From assembly GCF_019973775.1 (NCBI RefSeq), contig NZ_AP025032.1:868001-932000 (forward strand): a stretch of 64,000 bases of DNA. The letters run 5' to 3'. The stretch is from Aureimonas sp. SA4125 (GTDB lineage: Bacteria; Pseudomonadota; Alphaproteobacteria; Rhizobiales; Rhizobiaceae). Positions 17,197 to 26,403 of this stretch are shown piece after piece (the stretch's first letter is position 1; each line of letters begins with the position of its first letter). The translations under genes and the position numbers were made by a program. The notes below the pieces were generated by a model. That model saw nothing but the letters and a program-made list of their open reading frames with translations, was not told the origin of the DNA and did no database searches.

Positions 17197-18564
17197 ATGA
17201 CGATTATTAAGACGGGATGGAGCCGTCGTCAGTTGCTGACGACCGGCGCTGCCGCCGGTGCAGGGCTGATGATGCCGCATGTTTTCACACGCGGCGCCTG
17301 GGCGCAGGAGGACAAGGCCTTCTGCAACAATCCCACCGGCTCGACCGTGACGCTCGGCTTCAACGTGCCGCAGTCCGGCGCCTATGCCGACGAGGGCGCC
17401 GACGAGCTTCGCGCCTATCAGCTGGCCGTCCAGCATCTCAACGGTGAAGGCGACGGCGGCATGATCCCGCTGTTCAAGCCGTCGAGCCTCAAGGGCAACG
17501 GCATCCTCGGCAAGAAGGTGGCCTACGTCACCGGCGACACCCAGACCAAGGCGGACATGGCCCGCGCCTCCGCCAAGCGCATGGTCGAGGCTGACCGTGC
17601 CGTGATGATCACCGGCGGATCGTCCTCGGCCGAGGCCATCGCCGTGCAGTCACTCTGCCAGGACATGGGCGTTATCTTTATGGCCGGCCTCACCCACTCC
17701 AACGACACCACAGGCAAGGATAAGCGGCGCTACGGCTTCCGCCACTTCTTCAACGCCTACATGTCGGGCGTGGCGCTGGGTCCCGTGCTCGGCGAGGAAT
17801 ACGGCAAGGACCGTATCGCCTACCACCTGACCGCCGACTACACCTGGGGCTGGACCCAGGAAGAGTCGATGAAGAACGCCACCGAGGCGCTCGGCTGGAA
17901 GACCTCTCAGGCCGTGCGGACCCCGCTCGGCGCCGGCGACTTCTCGCAGTATCTGACGCCTGTCCTGAATTCCGGCGCCGACGTCCTGATCCTGAACCAT
18001 TACGGCGGCGACATGGTCAACTCGCTGCGCCAGGCCGTCACCCAGTTCGACATGAAGTCGAAGCAGGCCAACGGCAAGCAGTTCGAGATCGTCGTGCCGC
18101 TGTTCTCCGAGCTCATGGCGCAGGGCGCGGGCGATGCCGTGAAGGGCATTCTCGGCACCGCGAACTGGGACTGGAAGCTGGAGGACGAGGCGACGAAGGC
18201 GTTTTCCAAGTCCTTTGGTGCCGCCTATGGCCGACCGCCATCGCAGGCAGCCCACACCTGCTACGCGCAGACGCTGCTCTATGCCAATGCCGTCGAGACA
18301 GCAGGCACCTTCTATCCGCCTGAACTGATCAAGGCGCTCGAGGATTTCGAGTTCGATGGTCTCGGCAACGGTCCGACGATCTACCGCGGCTCCGATCACC
18401 AATGCTTCAAGGACGTGCTCGTGGTCCGCGGCAAGCAGGCTCCGACGAACCAGTTCGACCTGATGGAAGTCGTCAAGGTCGTGCCGCGCGACACCGTCAC
18501 CTACGACCCGTCGATTTTCGGCGGCGAGCTCGGCCCGGCTGACGCTAAGGCGTGCGCCGCCTGA
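17197..18564 (+). CDS. ABC transporter substrate-binding protein, branched-chain amino acid/amide family
   Basis: A 455-residue periplasmic type-I binding protein for a HAAT-class importer. The N terminus is a twin-arginine signal (SRRQLLTTGAAAGAGLMMPH, cleavage near AWA-QED, residue 37), so it is exported folded. The mature protein begins the COG0683 fold (VTLGFNVPQSGAYADEGADE) and runs to a Cys-containing C terminus. GGGAGG precedes the ATG. It is longer than standard LivK (about 370 residues), suggesting a ligand other than leucine, for example an amide or small organic acid; the ligand is not readable. First gene of the operon. Confidence 0.9.
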   Translation: MTIIKTGWSRRQLLTTGAAAGAGLMMPHVFTRGAWAQEDKAFCNNPTGSTVTLGFNVPQSGAYADEGADELRAYQLAVQHLNGEGDGGMIPLFKPSSLKGNGILGKKVAYVTGDTQTKADMARASAKRMVEADRAVMITGGSSSAEAIAVQSLCQDMGVIFMAGLTHSNDTTGKDKRRYGFRHFFNAYMSGVALGPVLGEEYGKDRIAYHLTADYTWGWTQEESMKNATEALGWKTSQAVRTPLGAGDFSQYLTPVLNSGADVLILNHYGGDMVNSLRQAVTQFDMKSKQANGKQFEIVVPLFSELMAQGAGDAVKGILGTANWDWKLEDEATKAFSKSFGAAYGRPPSQAAHTCYAQTLLYANAVETAGTFYPPELIKALEDFEFDGLGNGPTIYRGSDHQCFKDVLVVRGKQAPTNQFDLMEVVKVVPRDTVTYDPSIFGGELGPADAKACAA

Positions 18565-18580
18565 TCTCTGACTGAACCGG

Positions 18581-18610
18581 AAAAGGCTGCCGGCATGCCG
18601 GCAGCCTTTT
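18581..18610. terminator. 30-bp perfect palindrome after the binding-protein gene
   Basis: A perfect inverted repeat (AAAAGGCTGCCGGCA and its complement) ending in TTTT, 17 bases after the stop. It is either a partial terminator or an mRNA-stabilising hairpin that keeps binding protein more abundant than the permeases. Confidence 0.8.
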
Positions 18611-18650
18611 CGCCATCTGCAGGCACGCTTTTGTGCGGCCAGGGGAGCAC

Positions 18651-19664
18651 ATGGACGCCATTTTTCTTCAAGTCATGAACGGGCTCGACAAGGGTGGCGC
18701 CTATGCGCTCATCGCCCTCGGCCTGACCCTGATCTTCGGCACGCTCGGCGTCGTCAACTTCGCCCACGGAGCGCTTTTCATGCTCGGCGCTTTCTGCGCC
18801 GTCACATTTTCGAGGTTCCTCACCCTGTCGGAAAGGGTCCGCGACGAGAGCATCACTTTCTTCGAGGCCTACAAGGAAGTGCCCTATGTCGAGATTTGGT
18901 TCGGCCAGACCGGCACGGTCCTTCTGGACTGGGCGGTGCCGCTGTCGATCCTCCTCACCATTCCGGTGATGCTGCTCGTCGGCCTCATAATGGAGCGCGG
19001 GCTTATCCGCTTCTTCTACAAGCGCAGCCACGCCGAGCAGATCCTCGTGACCTTCGGCCTCGCCATCGTCCTGCAGGAAATCATCAAGCACTTTTTCGGC
19101 GCCAACCCGATCCCGCTGAACGCGCCCAGCGCGTTCTCCGGCTCGACCGATGTCGGCTGGCTGATCGGCGCGGCCAATCTTTCCTACCCGACCTGGCGCA
19201 TTGTCTATTTCGTCTTCTCGCTGATCGTCATCGCCGCCGTCTTCGCCTTCCTACAGTTCACCACCTTCGGAATGGTGGTGCGGGCCGGCATGGCTGACCG
19301 CGAGACGGTCGGTCTCCTCGGCATCAATATCGGCAAGCGCTTCACCATCGTCTTCGCGCTGGCCTCGCTGGTCGCGGGCCTGGCCGGCGCCATGTACACG
19401 CCGGTCCTCGCGCCGAACTACCATCTCGGCATGGACTTCCTGGTCCTTTCCTTCGTCGTGGTCGTCGTCGGCGGCATGGGGTCGCTGCCGGGTGCGGTGC
19501 TCTCGGGCTTCCTTCTGGGGATACTGCAGTCCTTCGCCTCGATGACTGAGGTCAAGGCGATCATCCCGGGCCTCGACCAGATCATCATCTACCTTGTTGC
19601 CGTCGTCGTGCTCCTGGTGCGTCCGCGCGGCCTGATGGGACGCCGCGGCGTCATGGAGACTTGA
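18651..19664 (+). CDS. livH: ABC transporter permease LivH-type
   Basis: A 337-residue inner-membrane permease with eight or so hydrophobic segments. [20 protein letters not shown] near the N terminus and [20 protein letters not shown] in the C-terminal half are characteristic of LivH. AGGGGAG precedes the ATG at 18651. It pairs with LivM downstream (5-base gap). A charged insert (about residues 55-90) makes it somewhat longer than E. coli LivH (308 residues). Confidence 0.93.
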   Translation: MDAIFLQVMNGLDKGGAYALIALGLTLIFGTLGVVNFAHGALFMLGAFCAVTFSRFLTLSERVRDESITFFEAYKEVPYVEIWFGQTGTVLLDWAVPLSILLTIPVMLLVGLIMERGLIRFFYKRSHAEQILVTFGLAIVLQEIIKHFFGANPIPLNAPSAFSGSTDVGWLIGAANLSYPTWRIVYFVFSLIVIAAVFAFLQFTTFGMVVRAGMADRETVGLLGINIGKRFTIVFALASLVAGLAGAMYTPVLAPNYHLGMDFLVLSFVVVVVGGMGSLPGAVLSGFLLGILQSFASMTEVKAIIPGLDQIIIYLVAVVVLLVRPRGLMGRRGVMET

Positions 19665-19668
19665 GCCG

Positions 19669-20901
19669 ATGAGCACCACGATCGGACGGTCCGCCGCCAA
19701 CGCCTCCACCACGCTTCCCGCCGACCGGCCCGTGGCCGATCCACCAAAGGCCCGGCTTTTCGGCGGCGAGGCTGGCGACTTCCTGCTCCTCGCGCTATTC
19801 GCGCTGGCTGTGTTCACCATGCCGATCTGGCTCGCGCCGATCGGTGCCGGCTACCCCGACATCCTGCAGAAGTTCGCGATCTTCGGCATCTTTGCCCTCG
19901 GCTTCAACATCCTCTTCGGCTTCTCCGGCTACCTCTCCTTCGGCCATGCCGCCTTCCTGGGCGCCGGTTCCTACGCCGCCGTCTGGATGTTCAAGCTGCT
20001 GTCGATGAACGCCATTCCGGCGCTCCTCTTCGCCGTCTTCATCGGCGCTGTATTCTCAGCGGCCATCGGCTTTATCAGCCTCCGGCGCTCGGGCATCTAC
20101 TTCTCCATCCTGACTCTTGCCTTCGCGCAGATGTCCTACAATCTCGCCTATTCCGTCCTGACGCCGATCACCAACGGCGAGACCGGCCTGCAGATCTCGC
20201 GTGCCGATCCGCGCGTCATCGACCGGATGTTCGCCGAGCCCGGGGCGGCGCTGCCGAGGCCCAATCTCTTCGGCATTACGCTGGAGGGCTGGCCCGGCTT
20301 CTACTTCTGCGCCGTGCTTCTCGTCGTCGCCTTCTTCATCGCCATGCGCATCAAGCACTCGACCTTCGGCATGATGCTGTTCGCGATCAAGTCGAACCAG
20401 AACCGCATGGGCTTCACCGGCTTTGCCACGCGGCCCTATCTTCTGACCGCCTTCGTCATTTCGGGCATGTATGCCGGGCTGGCGGGCGGGCTCCTGGCGG
20501 TCACCGACCCGCTGGCCGGCGCCGACCGGATGCAGTGGACGGCCTCGGGCGAGGTGGTGCTGATGACCATTCTCGGCGGCGTCGGCACGCTGCTCGGGCC
20601 GGTCCTGGGTGCCGCCGTGATGAAATATCTCGAGCAGATCTTCTCCTCGTTCAACGATGGCGTGCTGAGCCGCTTCTTCGATTTCCTGCCGGATTCCCTG
20701 CAGAGCTTCATGGTCGCGATCACCAGCCCCTTCGTCGGCGAAGGCTGGCACCTGACCCTCGGCATTCTCTTCATGGCGCTCGTCATCTTCCTGCCTGGCG
20801 GCATGATGGAAGGGTTCAAGCGCATCGGCCGTCTCTGGTCGAAGCGGGGCGAAAGCGCCGCGAACGCCCCGCCATCATCCCCCGTTCCGCCTGCGAAGTG
20901 A
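19669..20901 (+). CDS. livM: ABC transporter permease LivM-type
   Basis: A 410-residue inner-membrane permease, partner of LivH. An N-terminal 40-residue polar extension precedes about ten hydrophobic segments. Family motifs: [20 protein letters not shown] and a later [24 protein letters not shown] lies before the ATG; it starts only four bases after livH stops, so the two are likely translationally coupled. Ends close to livG (10 bases). Confidence 0.93.
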   Translation: MSTTIGRSAANASTTLPADRPVADPPKARLFGGEAGDFLLLALFALAVFTMPIWLAPIGAGYPDILQKFAIFGIFALGFNILFGFSGYLSFGHAAFLGAGSYAAVWMFKLLSMNAIPALLFAVFIGAVFSAAIGFISLRRSGIYFSILTLAFAQMSYNLAYSVLTPITNGETGLQISRADPRVIDRMFAEPGAALPRPNLFGITLEGWPGFYFCAVLLVVAFFIAMRIKHSTFGMMLFAIKSNQNRMGFTGFATRPYLLTAFVISGMYAGLAGGLLAVTDPLAGADRMQWTASGEVVLMTILGGVGTLLGPVLGAAVMKYLEQIFSSFNDGVLSRFFDFLPDSLQSFMVAITSPFVGEGWHLTLGILFMALVIFLPGGMMEGFKRIGRLWSKRGESAANAPPSSPVPPAK

Positions 20902-20911
20902 GGGGCACGCC

Positions 20912-21667
20912 ATGAGCATTCTTTCGATCAGCGGCGTCAACAAGCGCTTCGGCGGCCTGCGCGCCCTCGACAACGTCAACCTCAACGTCAAGGAGGGCAG
21001 CGTCCACGCCATCATCGGGCCGAACGGCGCCGGCAAGTCGACGCTCCTCAACTGCCTCGTCGGCCGCATCGTGCCGGACGAGGGCAGGGTGGATTTCGCC
21101 GGGCATTCGCTCCTCGGCGTCAAGCCGCACGAGATCAACCAGGCCGGCATCGCCCGGGTCTTCCAGACCCCGGAGACTTTTGGCGAGCTCACCGTCTTCG
21201 AGAACGTCATGATCCCGGCCTTCGCCCGCCATGACGGCGCCTTCCGCATCAACCTGTGGAAGCGCGCGCTCGGCCGGGCCGAGATCCGCGAGGAGGCCGA
21301 GCATATTCTCGAAGACCTGCAGCTTGCCGACCAGCGCGATCAGCGCGTCGATTCCATGTCGCGCGGTGACAAGCGCCGGCTGGAACTCGCCATGTGCCTC
21401 GTGCAGAAGCCGAAACTCCTCCTCCTCGACGAGCCGACCGCCGGCATGTCGCGCGCCGATACCAACAACACCGTCGAGCTCCTGAAAAAGATCGCCGGGC
21501 GCGGCATCACCAAGGTGATCATCGAGCACGACATGCATGTCGTCTTCTCGCTGGCCGAGACCGTCAGCGTCATGGCGCAGGGCACGGTGATCGCGGAAGG
21601 CACGCCCGCCGAGATCAAGGCGAGCCCGCGTGTCCAGGAAGCCTATCTCGGGGGAGCCCATCTATGA
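20912..21667 (+). CDS. livG: ABC transporter ATP-binding protein LivG-type
   Basis: A 251-residue ATPase. Walker A GPNGAGKST (about residues 38-46), a signature region MSRGDKRRLELAM that departs from LSGGQ, Walker B LLLLDEPTAGMS, and the LivG-specific C-terminal segment GTVIAEGTPAEIKASPRVQE and AYLGG. It energises uptake with LivF. GAGGGG precedes the ATG. Its stop overlaps the livF start (ATGA). Confidence 0.94.
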   Translation: MSILSISGVNKRFGGLRALDNVNLNVKEGSVHAIIGPNGAGKSTLLNCLVGRIVPDEGRVDFAGHSLLGVKPHEINQAGIARVFQTPETFGELTVFENVMIPAFARHDGAFRINLWKRALGRAEIREEAEHILEDLQLADQRDQRVDSMSRGDKRRLELAMCLVQKPKLLLLDEPTAGMSRADTNNTVELLKKIAGRGITKVIIEHDMHVVFSLAETVSVMAQGTVIAEGTPAEIKASPRVQEAYLGGAHL

Positions 21668-22452
21668 CCGACGTCTACGGCAGCGTGCCGCTCCGCACCG
21701 TCCCGGCCGTCGGCATCGCACCCGGCTCAGCCCCGGCGGCCGCCGTCAAACCCTTTCTGTCGGTGCGCGACATCCATGCCTATTACGGCGAGAGCTACAT
21801 CGTGCAGGGCGTCTCCTTCGAGGTGCGCGAGGGCGAAATTCTCGCGCTTCTCGGCCGCAACGGCGCCGGCAAGACCTCGACGCTGCGCACCATCGCCCGC
21901 ACCACGACGCCGGCGCTGAAGCGCGGCGAGATCTGGCTCGACGGCGCCCCCTTGCATCTGATGAAGAGCCACGAGGCGGCGCAGGCGGGCGTCCAGCTCG
22001 TGCCCGAGGACCGGCGCATCATCGCCGGCCTGACGGTCGAGGAAAACCTGAAGCTCGCCCAGATCCAGAAGCCGATCGGCTGGTCGCTGGAGCGCATCTA
22101 CGACCATTTTCCGCGCCTGGCCGAACGCCGCACGCAGGAGGGCACGACCATGTCCGGCGGCGAGCAGCAGATGCTGGCCGTCGCCCGCGCCCTCGCCCGC
22201 GAGGTCAAGCTGCTTCTGCTCGACGAACCCTATGAGGGCCTCGCCCCGGTCATCGTCCAGGAGATCGAGCGCATCGTCGAGGAGATCAAGGGACTCGGGA
22301 TCACCACCATCCTCGTCGAACAGAACGCCGTCGCGGCGCTTCATCTGGCCGACCGGGCGATCGTGTTGGAGATGGGTGAGGTCGTGTTCGACGGCTCTGC
22401 GCAGGAGATGATCGACAACAAGGAATTGAGGCTGCAGTATCTGGCGCTGTAA
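21664..22452 (+). CDS. livF: ABC transporter ATP-binding protein LivF-type
   Basis: A 262-residue ATPase, second nucleotide-binding subunit of the importer. A 30-residue polar N-terminal extension precedes the domain. Walker A GRNGAGKTS, signature MSGGEQQMLAVARAL and Walker B LLLLDEPYEGLAP are intact; the C terminus ends in LRLQYLAL, a LivF trait. The start ATG at 21664 overlaps the livG stop by 4 bases; the same frame is open further upstream inside livG but without family support. Last gene of the five-gene operon. Confidence 0.94.
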   Translation: MTDVYGSVPLRTVPAVGIAPGSAPAAAVKPFLSVRDIHAYYGESYIVQGVSFEVREGEILALLGRNGAGKTSTLRTIARTTTPALKRGEIWLDGAPLHLMKSHEAAQAGVQLVPEDRRIIAGLTVEENLKLAQIQKPIGWSLERIYDHFPRLAERRTQEGTTMSGGEQQMLAVARALAREVKLLLLDEPYEGLAPVIVQEIERIVEEIKGLGITTILVEQNAVAALHLADRAIVLEMGEVVFDGSAQEMIDNKELRLQYLAL

Positions 22453-22521
22453 AGTCGCTTTAACTGTCGGCCGCAGGGACGCGGCACTGCATGATGAGGA
22501 CGGAGCGCCACGAACCAATCT

Positions 22522-22556
22522 CGTCATCCCCGGGGCCAAGGCCCCGAGGATGACGA
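22522..22556. repeat. REP-like palindromic element
   Basis: CGTCATCCCCGGGGCC-AA-GGCCCCGAGGATGACG, a nearly perfect palindrome about 70 bases after livF. The same sequence, with small changes, recurs twice at 59550-59693, so it belongs to a dispersed family typical of intergenic palindromes in Hyphomicrobiales. It may also aid mRNA 3'-end formation. Confidence 0.8.
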
Positions 22557-22709
22557 ACGGTAGACGCCCGTTCTTCAAGTAAGCCAATTGGATAGGCCCT
22601 GCGAAGACGCGCGTACCGCATCTCAGCAAGCGTTCAAGTCTCAAAGGGCCGAGCCCCATTGCAAAGGACGGCCTTGCTGCGTCTCGACGATCAGCCAGCG
22701 GAGTTCCCA

Positions 22710-23078
22710 ATGCCGATACCGGGAAACTGCCAACTCATCGGACGCTGGCGCATCACGGGATCGGATCTGTGGGACCGGTCCTACCTCGACACGTCAGTCC
22801 CGGCGACGATGACGATCGGCGCAGACAATCACGGCGAGATCGCTTTCGGCGTTCTGCAGGCCCACCTGGATCTGGGCTACAGCCGGTCGCTTGTCTTCTT
22901 CACCTGGTACGGCGCTGACGAAATGACCGAGGTCAGCGGCGATGGCCATGCCGAATTGCTGGATGACGGCACGATAGAAATCACCTTTACCTTTGACAGT
23001 GGGGACGAGGCGATCATGAGGGCAAGGCGGGAAACGTCCACGGTCGCAGGCTCCTCACCCTCTGCGTCGAGAAACTGA
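22710..23078 (+). CDS. conserved hypothetical protein
   Basis: A 122-residue soluble, acidic protein I can place only in an uncharacterised family: MPIPGNCQLIGRWRITGSDL, a DNHGEIAFGVLQAHLD segment, WYGADEMTEVSGDGHAEL and a GTIEITFTFDSGDEA strand-rich end. It looks like a small all-beta fold. GGAG is positioned before the ATG at 22710; the frame begins at 22659 without a binding site. No operon partners are evident. Confidence 0.7.
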   Translation: MPIPGNCQLIGRWRITGSDLWDRSYLDTSVPATMTIGADNHGEIAFGVLQAHLDLGYSRSLVFFTWYGADEMTEVSGDGHAELLDDGTIEITFTFDSGDEAIMRARRETSTVAGSSPSASRN

Positions 23079-23207
23079 ATGAGGGGAAAAGGCATTTCCT
23101 TCGGTGGCGATGCCCCAGAGCCCGACATTCACCTTTCCCTTCCGTGACGTGCAAAACCCGCATTGTCCTGCTATGTCAGTCGAAACTCGGCGAACCCGAC
23201 AGGACCG

Positions 23208-23612
23208 ATGCATCTGAACCGTGCCCCCTTGCGAGACGATCGACGGCTTCGTGCCGTGCCGCTGCTATGGGTGCTGGCGTCGCTCTGCCTCCTGCAATGG
23301 GGCCTTTCCGTCGGCCCCATCGGCGGGCTGGAGCGGCAGGCGGCGGTGGCCCGGCAGGCCGCAAACAGTCTCGGCTCCTCGGCACCGCGGCTGCGCGATC
23401 TTGCCAAGCTCGGCGGCACGGACCTTCGCGCCAAGGACGGCAAGCAGCAGGCGGCGCCCGCCGGCGGGGATCCGGCTGTTTCGGCCGACGCCGTCGCCTT
23501 CGTCTCGCTGCACGCCGGCCGCGAAACTCCGGCGCTGGCCGCCTCTGCCGGGCTGCGTGGCATTGCCGGCCTGAACTTCCGGGCCCGCGCGCCGCCGCGC
23601 CTGTCGGCCTGA
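23208..23612 (+). CDS. small single-pass membrane protein upstream of secDF
   Basis: A 134-residue product with one hydrophobic segment (about residues 18-33, AVPLLWVLASLCLLQWGL) near the N terminus, then an Ala-rich polar tail. No family is recognised. AGGA precedes the ATG. It ends 82 bases before secDF in the same direction. Base composition matches neighbours, so it may be real, but evidence is weak. Confidence 0.5.
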   Translation: MHLNRAPLRDDRRLRAVPLLWVLASLCLLQWGLSVGPIGGLERQAAVARQAANSLGSSAPRLRDLAKLGGTDLRAKDGKQQAAPAGGDPAVSADAVAFVSLHAGRETPALAASAGLRGIAGLNFRARAPPRLSA

Positions 23613-23694
23613 CGCCGCCCGAGGCGGCCCCCTTCTTCCGTCATTTCCGCCATGCCGCCCGCCGGCTGGCGACGTTTTTTCCGGAAATACCACC

Positions 23695-26244
23695 ATGCGC
23701 ACGTCCCGCTGGGTGCTCGGCCTCTATGCCGTCATCATCTTCTTCGGCCTGCTCGCCGCTCTGCCCAATCTTTTCACCAAGGAACAGCAGGCGAATTTCC
23801 CCGCCTTCCTGCCCAAGCACGGCGTCAGCCTCGGCCTCGATCTCTCCGGCGGCTCGCATCTCGTGCTCGAGGTCGATGCCGCCGCGCTGAAGGCCGACCG
23901 CCTGCAGGCGCTGCAGGACCAGGTCCGCTCGACGCTGCGCGATGCGCGCGTGCCGATCCGTTCGGTGCGCGGCGACGCCGAGGCCGTGACCGCGACTCTC
24001 GCCAACGACGCCGACCGCGACAAGGCCCTGCCGCTCATCCAGGCCCTGGCGACGCCGCTGGCGACGTCCTCCTTCGGCGCGACGACCGCGAGCGACCTCG
24101 ACATCGCCGCCACCGGCAACCAGATCCGCGTCTCGCTCACCGAGGCGGGGCTTTCCGATCGCACCACGCAGGCGATCCAGCAGAGTCTGGAAATCGTGCG
24201 CCAGCGCATCGATCAGGTCGGCGTCTCCGAGCCGACGATCCAGCGCGTCGGCGCCGACCGCATTCTCGTCCAGCTGCCGGGCGTCCAGGATCCGGCGCGC
24301 CTGCGCGAACTTCTCGGCTCGACGGCGCAGATGAGCTTCCACATGCTGTCGGAAAACGGCGGCGCCAATACCCCCGGCGTCACCATGCTGCCGGATGCCG
24401 ACGGCACCCGCACCTATCCGATCGAGGACCGCGTCGCTCTGTCGGGCGAGCGGCTGACCGATGCCCGTCCCGGCTTCAACTCGCAGACCAACGAGCCGAT
24501 CGTCTCCTTCACCTTCGACTCGACCGGCGCGCGCGAATTTGCCGACATCACCCGTGCCAATGTCGGCCGGCCCTTCGCCATCGTCCTCGACGGCAAGGTG
24601 CTGAGCGCGCCCGTCATCCGCGAGCCGATCACCGGCGGCCAGGGCCAGATCAGCGGCAGCTTCTCCGTCGAGGAATCGACCGTTCTGTCGGCGCTCCTGC
24701 GCGCCGGCGCGCTGCCGGCCCCCTTGACGGTGATCGAGGAGCGGACGGTCGGCGCCGATCTCGGCGCCGACGCCATCGAGCGCGGCATCGTCTCGGGTCT
24801 CGTCGGCTTCGGCTTCGTCTTCCTGTTCATGTTCGTGCTCTACGGCCGCTGGGGGCTCCTGGCGAACTTCGCGCTGGCCCTCAACGTCATCCTGACCTTC
24901 GGCGCGCTCAGCATCCTCGGGGCGACGCTGACCCTGCCGGGCATCGCCGGCATCGTTCTGGGAATCGGCCTGGCCGTCGACGCCAACGTCCTCATCAACG
25001 AGCGCATCCGCGAGGAGAGCCGCAAGGGCCTCACCGCCTTCCCGGCGCTCGATGCCGGCTTCTCCAAGGCCTACTCGACCATCGTCGATTCCAACGTCAC
25101 CGCGCTGATCGCGACGGCCATCCTCTTCTACTTCGGCACCGGCCCGGTGCGCGGCTTTGCCATCACCATGTTCCTCGGCATCGCTATCTCGATGTTCACC
25201 GCCGTGTCGATCGTGAAGGTGGTGATGACCTTCATCGTCCGGCGCTGGCGCCTGAAGACGATCCGCATCGAGCCGCTGTTCGGCATCAAGCTGATCCCGG
25301 ACAACACCAAGATCCGCTTCATGAAGGGCCGTTTCTTCGGCATCGGCGTGTCGGCGGTCCTGTCGATCGCCTCGATCATCCTGTTCCTGTCGCCGGGCCT
25401 CAACTACGGCGTCGACTTCAAGGGCGGCATCCAGATGGAGGTGCGCACCGAAGGGCCAACCGATCTGGCGGCGATGCGCTCGGGGCTGGAGGCCCTCGGC
25501 CTCGGCGGCGTCGGGCTGCAGCAGTTCGGCGAGCCGAACAGCGTGCTCCTGAGGGCCGAGCGCCAGCCGGGCGGAGAGGAGGCGCAGAACGTGGCCGTCG
25601 CGCAGATCCGCACGGCGGTCGCCACCATCGATCCGACCGCCACGATCGAGCGCACGGAAGTCGTCGGCCCGAAGGTCAGCGGCGAGCTGGCGCAGGCCGG
25701 CTGGATCTCGGTCATTCTCGCCAGTTTCGCGATGATGTTCTACATCTGGTTCCGTTTCGAATGGCCCTTCGCCGTCGGCGCCATCGCCACCCTGATCCTC
25801 GATGTCACCAAGACGGTGGGTTTCTTCGCCCTGACCGGCATCGAGTTCAATCTGACGGCGATCGCCGCGCTGCTGACGCTGATCGGCTACTCCGTCAACG
25901 ACAAGGTCGTCGTCTACGACCGCATGCGCGAGAACATGCGGCTCTACAAGGCGATGCCGATGCGCGACATGATCGACAAGTCGATCAACGAGACGCTCGC
26001 GCGCAGCCTCTACACCTCGATCACCGCCTTCCTGGCGATGCTGCCTCTGGCGATCTGGGGCGGCAGCGCGGTCGAGAGTTTTGCCGTGCCGATGGTGTTC
26101 GGCATTCTCGTCGCGGCGAGCTCGTCGGTCTTCATCGCCGCGCCGATCCTGCTCTTCCTCGGCGACTGGCGCACGCGCCGCCGCGGCCGCATCGCTGCCG
26201 CCGAGGTCGTGACGACGGGAACCGCGGACGCCGGCAAGGCCTGA
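23695..26244 (+). CDS. secDF: protein translocase SecDF fusion
   Basis: An 849-residue fusion of SecD (about residues 1-520) and SecF (about 521-849), an RND-type membrane protein that uses proton flow to pull exported proteins through SecYEG on the periplasmic side. SecD motifs: GVSLGLDLSGGSHLVLEVD, and LGIGLAVDANVLINERIREE in transmembrane segment 4; SecF motifs: LNYGVDFKGGIQMEV and a C-terminal IGYSVNDKVVVYDRMREN. Twelve hydrophobic segments are expected. Fusion is usual in this order. A strong terminator follows. Confidence 0.95.
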   Translation: MRTSRWVLGLYAVIIFFGLLAALPNLFTKEQQANFPAFLPKHGVSLGLDLSGGSHLVLEVDAAALKADRLQALQDQVRSTLRDARVPIRSVRGDAEAVTATLANDADRDKALPLIQALATPLATSSFGATTASDLDIAATGNQIRVSLTEAGLSDRTTQAIQQSLEIVRQRIDQVGVSEPTIQRVGADRILVQLPGVQDPARLRELLGSTAQMSFHMLSENGGANTPGVTMLPDADGTRTYPIEDRVALSGERLTDARPGFNSQTNEPIVSFTFDSTGAREFADITRANVGRPFAIVLDGKVLSAPVIREPITGGQGQISGSFSVEESTVLSALLRAGALPAPLTVIEERTVGADLGADAIERGIVSGLVGFGFVFLFMFVLYGRWGLLANFALALNVILTFGALSILGATLTLPGIAGIVLGIGLAVDANVLINERIREESRKGLTAFPALDAGFSKAYSTIVDSNVTALIATAILFYFGTGPVRGFAITMFLGIAISMFTAVSIVKVVMTFIVRRWRLKTIRIEPLFGIKLIPDNTKIRFMKGRFFGIGVSAVLSIASIILFLSPGLNYGVDFKGGIQMEVRTEGPTDLAAMRSGLEALGLGGVGLQQFGEPNSVLLRAERQPGGEEAQNVAVAQIRTAVATIDPTATIERTEVVGPKVSGELAQAGWISVILASFAMMFYIWFRFEWPFAVGAIATLILDVTKTVGFFALTGIEFNLTAIAALLTLIGYSVNDKVVVYDRMRENMRLYKAMPMRDMIDKSINETLARSLYTSITAFLAMLPLAIWGGSAVESFAVPMVFGILVAASSSVFIAAPILLFLGDWRTRRRGRIAAAEVVTTGTADAGKA

Positions 26245-26266
26245 AGCTCCTCTCCGCGCTGACGTG

Positions 26267-26301
26267 AAAAGCCCGCCCGGAGCGATCCGGGCGGGCTTTT
26301 T
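26267..26301 (+). terminator. intrinsic terminator of secDF
   Basis: AAAAGCCCGCCCGGA and TCCGGGCGGGCTTTTT (26267-26301) with a 4-base loop; strong GC stem and T-run 23 bases after the stop. Confidence 0.9.
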
Positions 26302-26403
26302 CGAGCCGACTGTTTGCTTTGCATCACCAGAGTGAATGCCCCTGCCGGTGGCCATCGCCCCGGGAGGGCGGGGCTCCGGCCGGACCGGCCGGCCGGCGCG
26401 CGC

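Noticed and set aside
23641..26355. 904-codon open frame opposite secDF on the minus strand
   Set aside because: Same shadow effect: the translation is an Arg/Asp/Gly-rich unordered string and secDF is certain.
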